From Streptomyces fragilis (GTDB lineage Bacteria; Actinomycetota; Actinomycetes; Streptomycetales; Streptomycetaceae), in assembly GCF_003112515.1 (NCBI RefSeq), contig NZ_BEVZ01000002.1, forward strand, positions 992,001-1,056,000: a DNA stretch of 64,000 bases, in the 5' to 3' direction. The notes under the pieces are model-generated. The model ran no database searches and was not told the origin of the DNA. It worked only from the letters and a program-made list of their open reading frames with translations. Positions 16,518-25,136 of this stretch are shown in pieces. Both the position numbers and the translations under genes were made by a program. The first letter of the stretch is position 1; each line of letters begins with the position of its first letter.

Positions 16518-16954
16518 CGCTGTTCCCAGCCCCGCTCGGACTCGAAGACGCCCTTGTCGATGTGGGCGAGCGCTTCGGCGGCGTAGGGGATCATCTCGGG
16601 CAGGGCGTCGGTGGCGAACCACTGCCATCCGGCGCATTTGTCCTCTTCGAGGTTGGTGATCTCGCCGCTCCAGCGGGTGGGCTCGTAGAAGAGCGCCATG
16701 CGGCCGCTGTTGGTGTAGTGGTGCATGACGTGAACGAGCCGGATGTCCTCCGGCGCGATGCTGATGCCGGCCTCTTCGAGGGCCTCGCGGAGCACGCCGC
16801 GGCTGGCGGGTTCGCCGTCCTCCAGGTGGCCGGCGATGAAGTGGAAGGCGCCGTCCATGTAGCCGGTGTTGCGGCGTTCGCCGAGCAGGACGCGGCCCTG
16901 ATCGTCGCGCAGGACAAGGTGGAGGTCGACGCAGGATTTGTAGCGGTCGGACAC
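16514..16954 (-). CDS. NUDIX hydrolase
   Basis: 146 residues with a full NUDIX box, AGHLEDGEPASRGVLREALEEAG (G-x5-E-x7-RE-x2-EE-x-G). The GTG start at 16954 follows GAAGGAG by seven bases. It is clearly related to domain 3 of the tri-NUDIX protein: the two share the order GRVLLG, LVHV(M/V)H, DKC-(A/G)W-W and P-(I/P)-YA-EA. The substrate is not predictable. It lies between the radical SAM and PfkB genes, so it may trim a nucleotide intermediate of the same pathway. Confidence 0.85.
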   Translation of the reverse strand: MSDRYKSCVDLHLVLRDDQGRVLLGERRNTGYMDGAFHFIAGHLEDGEPASRGVLREALEEAGISIAPEDIRLVHVMHHYTNSGRMALFYEPTRWSGEITNLEEDKCAGWQWFATDALPEMIPYAAEALAHIDKGVFESERGWEQR

Positions 16955-17028
16955 GGTGTTTCTCCTTCGGGTGTGTGAGCGTCCGGGCAACGGGCAACGA
17001 GGTCGGGCGATCAGGGGTTGTGCGGTGG

Positions 17029-18168
17029 TCAGTTGGCGGGGACGGACTTCCACAGGCGGCACACGGGAACGATGTCGGGATAGGCGGCGCAGGAGGCGCG
17101 GCCGTCGACTATCTCCTCGGCGGGGCAGCCACCCATGCACGAGCCGGGGGCCTTGCAGTCGCCGCAGCCGCCGCCGGTCAGCGCGCCGGCGAACAGGTCA
17201 AACTCGTTGGCGCCCTTGTTCAGCTTCAGGCGTCCGTCGCGCATCTGGGCGAAGTGGAGGTCGGTGTCGAACAGGAAGGAACACACGTAGGCCCGGCCGT
17301 CGGGGAAGACCGAGATGCGGTCCAGGGTGCGGCCGATGCACCCGCGGTAGCCCTCCTTCTCGAAGCGCGGCATGTCCGCTCGGCGGGCGAAGGTGGGCTG
17401 GTACCAGACACGGGTCCGGTAACCCTGGGCGGCGTCGTGGAGGCGGTCGGTGAAGTCCAGCCACTCCGAGGGCTCCATGCCGTCCTCCGGGCTGCCGTGG
17501 CCACGGCCGATCACGGACAGCACGTGGTACTTGACCAGGCTCACACCGAACTCGTCGGCGAGGTCGAGGAGCTTGAGGCAGTCGCGTTCGTTGCGCTTGC
17601 TGACCGTGCAGATGATCCGGGTGTCGAAGCCGCGCTCGCACAGCTCCCGCACCGTCATCAGGGTCTCCTCGAACCTACCCGGCCCGCGAACCGCGTCGTG
17701 GGTGCCAGCGCTTCCGCCGTCCACGCTGATCTGCACGTAGGCGAAGTCGGCGGGATCCAGGCGCCGGAACTTGCGCAGCGCCGGGGCAAGCCCGTTGCTG
17801 GTGGTGATCACGTGCTCGTAGCCGAGATCGCCCGCGAGGCGGATGGTGTCCTCGTAACGGGGGTGGAGCGTCGGCTCACCGCCGAGGATGGTCAGCTTCG
17901 AGCCGCCCATCTGCCGCCAGAACTTCAGCGTCGACTCGATCTCAGGGAACGGCATTTTCAACGCCCGCTCCAAGCGCTCACCCATGTAACAGCCTGAGCA
18001 GCGGAGTTGGCAGGCTTCGGTGATGTAGAGGTACACGTTCCGGAACCGGCCGTACTCGACCCGGTCGATCTTCTTCGGCACCGGGGCAGTTGCGGGAGCT
18101 GGCATACGGGCGTGCCCGTACGCGTCGACGGGAGGACCGACGGACGGCATCGGCAGGGAAACGGCCAT
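17029..18168 (-). CDS. Radical SAM/SPASM-domain protein
   Basis: 379 residues. The radical SAM cluster motif CxxxCxxC is at about residue 50 (EACQLRCSGCYMGE). It is followed by the GGEP motif (TILGGEPTLHPRY) and the ISVDG strand of the SAM-binding barrel. The C-terminus has a Cys-rich SPASM-like region (CIGRTLDRISVFPDGRAYVCSF; GGCGDCKAPGSCMGGCPAEE; SCAAYPDIVPVC) able to hold auxiliary Fe-S clusters. Such enzymes often modify peptides or do radical epimerisation or dehydrogenation. The ATG at 18168 is one base after the preceding TGA. No precursor peptide gene was seen beside it. Confidence 0.85.
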   Translation of the reverse strand: MAVSLPMPSVGPPVDAYGHARMPAPATAPVPKKIDRVEYGRFRNVYLYITEACQLRCSGCYMGERLERALKMPFPEIESTLKFWRQMGGSKLTILGGEPTLHPRYEDTIRLAGDLGYEHVITTSNGLAPALRKFRRLDPADFAYVQISVDGGSAGTHDAVRGPGRFEETLMTVRELCERGFDTRIICTVSKRNERDCLKLLDLADEFGVSLVKYHVLSVIGRGHGSPEDGMEPSEWLDFTDRLHDAAQGYRTRVWYQPTFARRADMPRFEKEGYRGCIGRTLDRISVFPDGRAYVCSFLFDTDLHFAQMRDGRLKLNKGANEFDLFAGALTGGGCGDCKAPGSCMGGCPAEEIVDGRASCAAYPDIVPVCRLWKSVPAN

Positions 18169-18169
18169 G

Positions 18170-19510
18170 TCAGGCGCGTCCTTTCGACAGAGGCGCGAAC
18201 TGTGAACGGAGGGTGGAGAGGGCGGCGGCAACCACCAGCGGCTGCTCCTGGTCGGCATCGACGGTGTGCCAGGTGAATCCGCTCTCCTGCCACAGGGCGC
18301 GGATCGGGGCGGCGTGCTGCCGGTAGCGGACCAGGCGCTGGGCGGCGACGTCGGGAGCGTCGTTCATCCGCCGCTCCAACTCGCCGCCGCACGCGGCGCA
18401 GCAGCGGAGCAGGTCAGGCCGACGGGTGGCGGGCCGACGGCGCTGCGGGTCGCACCGGGGACAGACGACCCGATGCGCGATGCGATGCCGCAACACCTGG
18501 TCGGGAGCGGACAGTTCGAGGGCGACGCTGCGGCAGCCGGTGGCGGACAGGTCCCGCAGCAGAGCGCGGGCCTGACGGGAAGTGCCGGGGTATCCCTCGA
18601 GCAGCAGCACGCCGTGGCCGGAGGCGTGCCGGTGCAGGGCACGCTGGACGAGCACGGTGGCCACATCGTCCGGCAGCCACCCCAGCGGATCGCGGCGCCC
18701 GGCCATCGCCCGCGCCACCCCGGGATCCGTGCGGGCCTGCCGCTCGGCGAACTCCCGCAAGCGGAACACCTGCGCCCCGCATTCCTCGACAAAGGCGGCT
18801 GCCAGCGTGCTCTTCCCGCTCCCGGGCGGCCCCAGGAGCAGGACAACGTCGGCCGAGCCACTGCTGACTGGGTCCGCATCAGCGATCTGGGCCCGGCACC
18901 AGGCGGAGAGGTCGGCCGGAGTGGCCAGCAGATGATCTGGCTCGGAGGTGACCAAGTCGTCGCGGCCCGCGTAACCGTAGGCGACGGCGACGGCCTTCAG
19001 GCCCGCGGCGCGAGCGTGCCGGACATCGCTGCTGGTGTCGCCGACGTACGCGCTCGCCCCGTACCGGTCACGCAGCGCGCACAGCTTGTCGGTCTTGCCG
19101 CCCGGCTCGTCACGGGAGAGCAGCAGCCGGGGCATCGCCTTCTCGGGAAGATCCCGGCCGAGCAGGGCGCGCACAGTGATGCGGTGGCTTCCGGTGACCA
19201 CCGCGTACCCGGGTCCGGCCGCCAGCTCGGTCAGGGGAGCGATCAGGTCGGGGATGATGCCGGACGGTTCGTCGACGGCGGTCTGCGCGGTGAGTTCCGC
19301 GTGTCGCTTCCAGAACCGCTCGGCGACCTCGTAGCCGATCCACCGGGTGAGGGAGGCGCTCAGTACCCCCTGATAGATGAGGGGCAGATCACCGGGACCG
19401 GCGAGGTCGGGAAGGTCCCACAGTCCCATTTCTGCCCGCGCGGCCTGGTAGCAGCGCCAGGCCCGGTGGCGGGAGTCGTGCAGGACGCCGTCGAAGTCGA
19501 AGACCAGCAT
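18170..19510 (-). CDS. HAD phosphatase fused to an adenylate-kinase-like domain
   Basis: 446 residues. Domain 1 (1-215) is a HAD hydrolase: DFDGVLHD carries the nucleophile Asp, VVTGSHR motif II, the Lys before LCALRDRYG, and YVGDTSSDV the metal-binding acid motif. Domain 2 (about 230-446) is a P-loop kinase: GPPGSGKSTLAAAF is Walker A, followed by adenylate-kinase features including a four-Cys zinc lid (CPRCDPQRRRP to CCAACGGELERRMND) and RLVRYRQHAAPI. The pairing suggests removal and addition of phosphate on a nucleotide-like compound. The start overlaps the preceding stop (TGATG). Confidence 0.8.
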   Translation of the reverse strand: MLVFDFDGVLHDSRHRAWRCYQAARAEMGLWDLPDLAGPGDLPLIYQGVLSASLTRWIGYEVAERFWKRHAELTAQTAVDEPSGIIPDLIAPLTELAAGPGYAVVTGSHRITVRALLGRDLPEKAMPRLLLSRDEPGGKTDKLCALRDRYGASAYVGDTSSDVRHARAAGLKAVAVAYGYAGRDDLVTSEPDHLLATPADLSAWCRAQIADADPVSSGSADVVLLLGPPGSGKSTLAAAFVEECGAQVFRLREFAERQARTDPGVARAMAGRRDPLGWLPDDVATVLVQRALHRHASGHGVLLLEGYPGTSRQARALLRDLSATGCRSVALELSAPDQVLRHRIAHRVVCPRCDPQRRRPATRRPDLLRCCAACGGELERRMNDAPDVAAQRLVRYRQHAAPIRALWQESGFTWHTVDADQEQPLVVAAALSTLRSQFAPLSKGRA

Positions 19511-21474
19511 CAGGGCGCCTCCTGCAGACGGACGGCCGGCACCCCGCACCAGAAGAGCTGCTGGGGGTGAGGCAGAAGCGAGGCGAGCTCAGTCAACGAG
19601 GTCTCGGCTTCGGGCCAGCGGGCGGGGGAGCCGAGCGGGGCGAGCAGGAGCGTGTCGCCCCGGTGCACCGGCAGGAATCGCTGGCCGGCCCATGTGGCGA
19701 CGGCGCTCTCCGTCTTCTTCGACTCCGCCGCCGTCAGGCCCGTGCCTTCCTCGGCGGCCGGGGCGCCGTCGAAGGGCAGCCGGGGCTGCACCAGGGCATC
19801 CGGCGGCCGCTGCCAGCGGTTCACCACCCTCGGCGCGGCGGAGTCGGGACCGGTCTCGCCGTAGCGGAGGACCTTCTGGAGCAGCACGGCAGCGTTGCCC
19901 ATGCCGCGCTGGAGCCGGAACGCCTCCACGGCTGCCTCGGCCGCGCGCTCGGGGTTGTAGGTTCGGGGAAGCTGCTCACCGCGGGCCATGCCGTAACACA
20001 GGAGAGCCACGGCGAGCGCCGCGTGCCACGCCTTGCCGCCCAGGCGCCGCTCGACGGATTCGGCGATGTCCTGGAGGTCGCGGCCGAAGGCCACGCTGAG
20101 GGCCGCGAGGTCGATCAGAGGCGTGAGCAGTTCGTTGTCGCGCCGGTAGGCGTGGGTGAGGTGTCCCGTCTTGCGGAGCCGCCCGTTGTCGTCGATCAGC
20201 CACTTCTCCGCCTCGCACCGGTTGTCGGGCAGCGTCGGGGCGTGAGCGGCGAGCAGATGGTGCAGCCTCTGGGCCGTGGCCGCCGTGTCCGTGGCGGTGC
20301 CGGCGTGGAGGGCCTGAGCGAGTGTGTGGAGCACCGCGGGTATCGGCGTGCGGGCGGTCGTCTCGACGGGGAGTTGTTCGGCGCGGGCGAGGACGTAGTC
20401 GACGGCCTCCTCCAGCAGGTGATGCTCGGGATCAGGCCCGAGCGGGCTGCCCAGTCGGAGCTCCTCGCTGAGTACGAGCGCCCGGCCGACGGCGAGCGTG
20501 GCCGGCGGAACAGGGCTGGACACCTCCGTGGCCGTGGCGCGTGCGGCGTCGCCGAAGATCCCCGGTGGCACCCAGCCCGCGACCGCCCGCTGGACACCGC
20601 CGGCGGTGCGGAGGCGGACGACGGCCCGGGCGGGGGAGCGGTGCCGCACTCCCGGCCACGGCGTCAGGGCGGAGTTCTCCCGCCCCGGCACAACGCCCAC
20701 CACGGCCGGCGTGCGGTGTTCCGGCCCCAGCCATTCGGCGCAAGTGTCCATATAGGAGGCCAGCGCGTTCGGCTGGAGGCGGCGTGTGGACTGCCACCGC
20801 TCGCGCGGCAGCACGGTCACCTGGACGCCCGCGTCGCGCAGCGGACGTACATCGTCTTCGGTGAAGACGGGCACCAGGACCTCGACGCCGCCAGGTCCGG
20901 CCACCTCCTTGGCGAGGGCCAGCAGCGTGCGGCCGGTGAGTGGAGGGTCGTCCACCAGCAGCACGTTCCGGCCCGTCGTGAGCGGCGGCCCACCGCCGCC
21001 GGGCCGGACGCTCGTCAGCAGCGTGTCGACTCCCGCTGCCTTGAGTTGGGCCGCGACCAGCGGAGCCAGGTAGGCGCCCCCGGTGCGTACGCCCGCCACG
21101 AGTACCGGCTTGGTCTCGGTGTTGGTCTGCAGCCATCGCTCGGCGAGCGCGGTGGTGTCCTGCCACTCGACGCCTTGAACGGCCAGGGACGCCGGCATCC
21201 GCACGAGCGACTCGTCGCCCAGCAACCGGCCCGGGACACACTCCCGGCTCGGGGCGATCACGGTGTCCTCACCGGCCGTGAGGCGACGGGCCGTCCGTAA
21301 GGTCTTGACCTGCAGTAGGCCCGCGCCGGGCAGGCCCGTGTCGCAGACGCGGACCCACAGGGCGGTCAGCGATTCGTAGCAGCGCAGGGCCGGCATCGGC
21401 CGCCCCGCCCGGGAGACCAGCTCCCGGGCGAGACGTCCGACGGTCAGGGGCCCTGCGGCCTTCCGCTGGTTCAT
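19510..21474 (-). CDS. Phosphoribosyltransferase-like protein with large helical extension
   Basis: 654 residues. Around residues 100-230 there is a type I phosphoribosyltransferase core: LVAGVRTGGAYLAPLVAAQL, then the PRPP-loop-like NVLLVDDPPLTGRTLLALA, with the two acidic residues followed by P-P-L-T-G-R-T. The remaining 400 residues are mostly helical (HLTHAYRRDNELLTPLIDLAALSVAFG; WHAALAVALLCYGMARGEQLP) with no family recognised. It may attach or remove a ribosyl-5-phosphate group, or use the fold for regulation. The ATG overlaps the methyltransferase stop (ATGA). Confidence 0.65.
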   Translation of the reverse strand: MNQRKAAGPLTVGRLARELVSRAGRPMPALRCYESLTALWVRVCDTGLPGAGLLQVKTLRTARRLTAGEDTVIAPSRECVPGRLLGDESLVRMPASLAVQGVEWQDTTALAERWLQTNTETKPVLVAGVRTGGAYLAPLVAAQLKAAGVDTLLTSVRPGGGGPPLTTGRNVLLVDDPPLTGRTLLALAKEVAGPGGVEVLVPVFTEDDVRPLRDAGVQVTVLPRERWQSTRRLQPNALASYMDTCAEWLGPEHRTPAVVGVVPGRENSALTPWPGVRHRSPARAVVRLRTAGGVQRAVAGWVPPGIFGDAARATATEVSSPVPPATLAVGRALVLSEELRLGSPLGPDPEHHLLEEAVDYVLARAEQLPVETTARTPIPAVLHTLAQALHAGTATDTAATAQRLHHLLAAHAPTLPDNRCEAEKWLIDDNGRLRKTGHLTHAYRRDNELLTPLIDLAALSVAFGRDLQDIAESVERRLGGKAWHAALAVALLCYGMARGEQLPRTYNPERAAEAAVEAFRLQRGMGNAAVLLQKVLRYGETGPDSAAPRVVNRWQRPPDALVQPRLPFDGAPAAEEGTGLTAAESKKTESAVATWAGQRFLPVHRGDTLLLAPLGSPARWPEAETSLTELASLLPHPQQLFWCGVPAVRLQEAP

Positions 21475-22727
21475 GCGACGGCCTCGCGGCGGGCCAGGGC
21501 GTGGACCAGGCGTCCGAGCTCGCGGTACGGGCTGCGGGTGGAGGCGGCCCACTCCGCCGCGAGCGCCGCCTGGTACTCGTCCTCCTCGGGCTTCCAGCCG
21601 TCGCGGTGATCGTGGAAAATCCGCACGCCCTGCCAGGGCAGAGGGGTGAGCCCGTTGGCCCGGGCGAGCTCGTCCAGGTGGGCGGGGGTGTCGCCACGCG
21701 TCGTGATGCCGAGGTTGCCCTGGCTGGCGGCCTGACTGGTCTCGATCTGCTCCTGGGCGGAGGCGTACTGGCCGCGCAGCGCCTCCCGCACACCAACCGC
21801 CAGCTGGTTCTTCGTCAGAATGCTCAGCACCCCGCCCGGTGCCACCAGCCGGGCGAGGTGGGCGGCCGGGGCTACAGAGTCGGGCAGGTACATCACGACG
21901 CCGTGGCAGCAGACGGCGTCGAACGAGACGTCGTCGAAGGGCAGGCTGTAGATGTCGCCCTCGGCCAAGGTGACCCGCTTGGCGAGTTCCGGGACGGCTG
22001 CGACGCGTTCGGCGGCGGTGGCGAGCATGCCCGCGGACTTCTCCACGCCGGTCACTTCGTGTCCGGCCGCCGCCAGTCGGAGCACCATCTCCCCGTCGCC
22101 GCACCCGACGTCTAGGACGCGTGCGGTCCGGTTGCCGAGTTCCGCGAGGACCCGGCGGGCGGTGATGTCGTGCCGCAGTCGGCCGCGGCCGCCGCTGGAG
22201 TAGTCGGCGTAGGCGCCGCCGACGGTGGCGAAGTCCGGGGACGTGGGGGAGGGGATGATGGTCATGCGGGTGCTCTCTTTCTCCAGTTCGGGCCAGTGCT
22301 CTACGAGGAAGCGGAACGAGGGGTAACGGCCGGCGGCCAATGCGGAGCCTGCCGCCCCCGAGGGGCGGAGCGTGCCGGAGCGGATCGCCTGCCGCAGCCG
22401 CACCAGGCGCGGTATTCGCCCGGCGAGCTGCGCCACGCGCGCCCGCGCCTCCGGCTGCGGGAGCCAGGCCGCCAGCTGATCGGGTCGCATCTCCTCCCAC
22501 ACCACGACGTCCGCCAGCTCCTCGCCCAAGCGCACGGCGAGCAGGTGCGCGACAGCAGTCGTCCCCGGCGACGGGCCGCGGTGCCCCAAGACGCTCACCG
22601 ATCCCGGAAAGCCGGTGCGCAGGGCGGTGAGATGGTCGGCGAACACGGCGCCGAGACGGCAGGAGAGGCATCCACACACCGACCTCACGCCGGTGAGGTC
22701 GTTCAGGGCGAAGATCCGCTCACCCAT
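21471..22727 (-). CDS. SAM-dependent methyltransferase with an extra N-terminal domain
   Basis: 418 residues. Residues about 153-418 are a class I methyltransferase: VLDVGCGDGEMVLRLAAAGHEVTGVEKS is motif I plus the acidic end of strand 2, followed by LPFDDVSFDAVCCHGVVMYLP. Residues 1-150 (MGERIFALNDLTG; CGCLSCRLGAVFADHLTALR) are an unrecognised domain with a C-x-C-x-x-C cluster. The frame is open throughout. An internal ATG at the domain border (22265) has only a weak ribosome-binding site, so a single fused protein is more likely, but two products are possible. The start overlaps the SAHH-like gene by 8 bp. Confidence 0.75.
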   Translation of the reverse strand: MGERIFALNDLTGVRSVCGCLSCRLGAVFADHLTALRTGFPGSVSVLGHRGPSPGTTAVAHLLAVRLGEELADVVVWEEMRPDQLAAWLPQPEARARVAQLAGRIPRLVRLRQAIRSGTLRPSGAAGSALAAGRYPSFRFLVEHWPELEKESTRMTIIPSPTSPDFATVGGAYADYSSGGRGRLRHDITARRVLAELGNRTARVLDVGCGDGEMVLRLAAAGHEVTGVEKSAGMLATAAERVAAVPELAKRVTLAEGDIYSLPFDDVSFDAVCCHGVVMYLPDSVAPAAHLARLVAPGGVLSILTKNQLAVGVREALRGQYASAQEQIETSQAASQGNLGITTRGDTPAHLDELARANGLTPLPWQGVRIFHDHRDGWKPEEDEYQAALAAEWAASTRSPYRELGRLVHALARREAVA

Positions 22728-24213
22728 GGCCGCCCCCGACGGGAGGGCCGTAGAGGCGGTAGTAGTCGTCGACGATGCCGGACTCGGCCAGGATCGCGTT
22801 GGTGGCCGCGAGGTTGTGGCCCGGCCGCAGCCGCTCGTCCCCGCCGGCCAGTGCCACCGCGCCGACCGCCAGGCCGGCGAGGACCAGATCGACGTACCGG
22901 TTCGACAAGGACTCGGCGTAGTGAAAATTGATCGGCATCCCATGCCCGAGGACGAGGATCCCCGGGCCGTCGGCGAGCTCGTAGCCCGTGCCGAGCACGC
23001 CGCGATCGGCCACCACGGCGCTGCCCTCGCGCAGCTCGTCCAGAGCGAACTCGTAGTCCCGGCTGGTGGTGCTCACCAGGACCGCGCCCTCGGGCAGCAG
23101 GCGCGCCTGCCGCAGACCGAAGCTGCCCCGGCCGGCGCAGCCCACCACCAGCTTGGGGCGGTGCGCGGCCACCAGGTCATCCAGTGTCCGACCGGTGAGA
23201 AAGCCCTCCTCGTGCCCCGCGACCAGGCGGGTGATGTCCGCGTCGAACACCGCAACCCGCATCCTGCGGGCCTTCAGCACCCGGGCGACCTCACTGCCGA
23301 TCCTCCCGAAGCCCAGCACCAGGGCCGGCTGCCCCTCGAACTTCTCGTCCGGCAGCAGACGCAGCGTGTTGCGGACCGAGGCGTCCGCGATGCCGTAAGA
23401 CTCGATCATCCCCTTCATGTCGCTCTCGGCGACACTGAACAACGGAAGCGGCAGCGTGAGCCCGTCCAGCTTCCGGATCCCGGACGTCGTCTGCTCCACC
23501 AGCCCGATGAAGTGACCGGCCGCGTTGGGCAGATCACGCAGTACCGCGGGCAGGACGTAGCCGCCGTCGTCCATGATCACGCTGCGCAGCCCGGCCGCCG
23601 TTACCCGGCCCACGTGATCGGCGATGCCCGCCAGCAGGTCGCTGTAGCGCCACACCGCGATCCCGTGCCGCCCGACCAGGTGCGCGTCGACGCGGTGGGT
23701 GTTCGCGTACGGGTACTCCTTGTCGATCACCGTCATGTGCGCGGCCTCCACCCCGAGGGCGAGGAGCGAATCGACGAGCACGAGGAAGTCCCTCATGTGG
23801 TGGATCGTCAGCAGCACGCCCACCCCGGCCAGCGGCTTGTCCGGCCACCGGGACGGCAGCCCGCTGGTCAGCGGCAGCTCCGCCACCGCCTTGCCGATCT
23901 CCGTCACGGAGAACGGCAGCTGCCGCACCGTCTCGAAGAACGCGTTGGCCTCGGCCTTCGTACCGTAGGAGAACGTCGCCACCAGACGGTGGGTCTGCTC
24001 GACGACTGCGGCAGTGTCGGACGGCGCCGCCAGCTCTAGGCGGCCCAGGCCGCCGCCGTCGAACGAGCACGACCACAATGCCGCGCCCGCATCCCCGTGG
24101 ACGGCGCGGACTCCGGGCGTGTGCTCCAGCCGTCCGGCGAGCTCGTCCAGCAACTGCCGGGCCTCCGTGTCACCGGAGATGAAGTCGACCGTGTGGACCA
24201 AGGAACGAGACAT
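22720..24213 (-). CDS. S-adenosylhomocysteinase-like NAD-binding protein
   Basis: 497 residues. The order of motifs follows S-adenosylhomocysteine hydrolase: VIMDDGGYVLPA (family: LDDGGDLT), GLVEQTTSGIRKL (EETTTGVHNL), ESDMKGMIESYG (K-x-x-x-D/E-N-x-YG), and the NAD site LVLGFGRIGSEVARVLKARRMRVAVFDAD (GxGxxG). The C-terminal dimerisation Lys/Tyr tail of true hydrolases is missing and overall identity looks low. It may therefore act on another 5'-substituted nucleoside, or detoxify SAH made by the linked methyltransferase. The ATG at 24213 overlaps the GNAT stop; a GTG three bases upstream is an alternative. Confidence 0.7.
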   Translation of the reverse strand: MSRSLVHTVDFISGDTEARQLLDELAGRLEHTPGVRAVHGDAGAALWSCSFDGGGLGRLELAAPSDTAAVVEQTHRLVATFSYGTKAEANAFFETVRQLPFSVTEIGKAVAELPLTSGLPSRWPDKPLAGVGVLLTIHHMRDFLVLVDSLLALGVEAAHMTVIDKEYPYANTHRVDAHLVGRHGIAVWRYSDLLAGIADHVGRVTAAGLRSVIMDDGGYVLPAVLRDLPNAAGHFIGLVEQTTSGIRKLDGLTLPLPLFSVAESDMKGMIESYGIADASVRNTLRLLPDEKFEGQPALVLGFGRIGSEVARVLKARRMRVAVFDADITRLVAGHEEGFLTGRTLDDLVAAHRPKLVVGCAGRGSFGLRQARLLPEGAVLVSTTSRDYEFALDELREGSAVVADRGVLGTGYELADGPGILVLGHGMPINFHYAESLSNRYVDLVLAGLAVGAVALAGGDERLRPGHNLAATNAILAESGIVDDYYRLYGPPVGGGHG

Positions 24214-25136
24214 CACGCTCTCCCACCGTTACTCGAGTCGAGATGCCCGGGAGTGTGGTCACCGGGCCGGACGAAGGTGTGGCAGCGGCCGACCACGCGC
24301 ATGCTGCAGGCCGCGAAATCACCGGAGTCGCGCCGGACCACCGCGCGAACGTTCCTCAGCCCTTCACGACCGGCTACCGCGTGCGCCGCCCGGATCAGCC
24401 TCTGCCGGGCTTCGGGCGCCGCCCACAACTCGGCGAGCAGCAACTCACCTCGTCCGGCAGCCCGTTGGGGCAGAGCTAGCAGCAGCGATCCCGTGGGCGG
24501 ATCGAGGAGCAGGTGCTCCTCCCGGAACCGGGCGTCGTCCCGCCAGCGCATCAGCGTGGCCGCAGCGAAGTGAGGGGCGTGGCCGCCGTACTGCTGGGCG
24601 GCGGCCGCGACATACTCCGCCAGGGCCGGCACCCGCTCGGCTGCGCCCAGCCTGTCGCCGGTGGGCGTGCCGTGCAGCACGGTGGCCGTCTCCAGCACAT
24701 GCCATCCGGCGTCGGAGAAGAACTCGACGGCGCCCGGCCGGTCCTCCGGGACGTCGGTGCTCATCACGGGCCATGGGACAGCCGAAACGACCTGCTCGAG
24801 CAACTGCTTGCCCAGGCCCGACCGACGCGCGGAAGGACAGACGACTGGCCCCCAGAGCCGTGCCTGGGCTTCGCCCGGCTCCGGCCGGCGCACCGCACAC
24901 CAGCCGACCAGCCCACCCCCCGCCCGCGCCAGCACGAGAACCGGAGGTTCACCTGTCAGCGCGTTCACCAGCCGCGACCACACCAGAGCCGCGTCGACCG
25001 GCCGGTCATCACTGAACCCGCGGATGCAGCGCTGCCCCAGCTCCGCCAACTCCTCGCACAACGCGGACGTCAGAGCGCCCACATGCTCAGTGAGCACCGG
25101 CCGTCCCGCCCTCACTCCTTCCGAGTGGCCCGTCAT
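24213..25136 (-). CDS. GNAT-family acetyltransferase-like protein
   Basis: 307 residues. The first 165 residues fit a GNAT fold: VLVLARAGGGLVGWCAVRRP (strands 2-4), then the acetyl-CoA loop in WGPVVCPSARRSGLGKQLLEQVV (R-x-x-G-x-G-K/A pattern), then AVEFFSDAGWHV. The second half (AERVPALAEYVAAAAQQYGGHAPHF onward) is helical and may be a second, degenerate GNAT domain. The substrate is unknown. The start overlaps the kinase-like stop (ATGA, 25133-25136) and the gene overlaps the SAHH-like gene, so it is firmly part of the operon. Confidence 0.7.
   Translation of the reverse strand: MTGHSEGVRAGRPVLTEHVGALTSALCEELAELGQRCIRGFSDDRPVDAALVWSRLVNALTGEPPVLVLARAGGGLVGWCAVRRPEPGEAQARLWGPVVCPSARRSGLGKQLLEQVVSAVPWPVMSTDVPEDRPGAVEFFSDAGWHVLETATVLHGTPTGDRLGAAERVPALAEYVAAAAQQYGGHAPHFAAATLMRWRDDARFREEHLLLDPPTGSLLLALPQRAAGRGELLLAELWAAPEARQRLIRAAHAVAGREGLRNVRAVVRRDSGDFAACSMRVVGRCHTFVRPGDHTPGHLDSSNGGRA

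Noticed and set aside
17029..18168. Ribosomally made peptide system around the radical SAM gene
   Set aside because: No short precursor ORF with a leader or core pattern was seen next to it; neighbours are nucleotide-type enzymes.
19567..21300. 577-codon plus-strand open frame
   Set aside because: It is antisense to the phosphoribosyltransferase-like gene, has no recognisable motif and arises from high GC; the minus-strand frame has overlapping starts and domain motifs.
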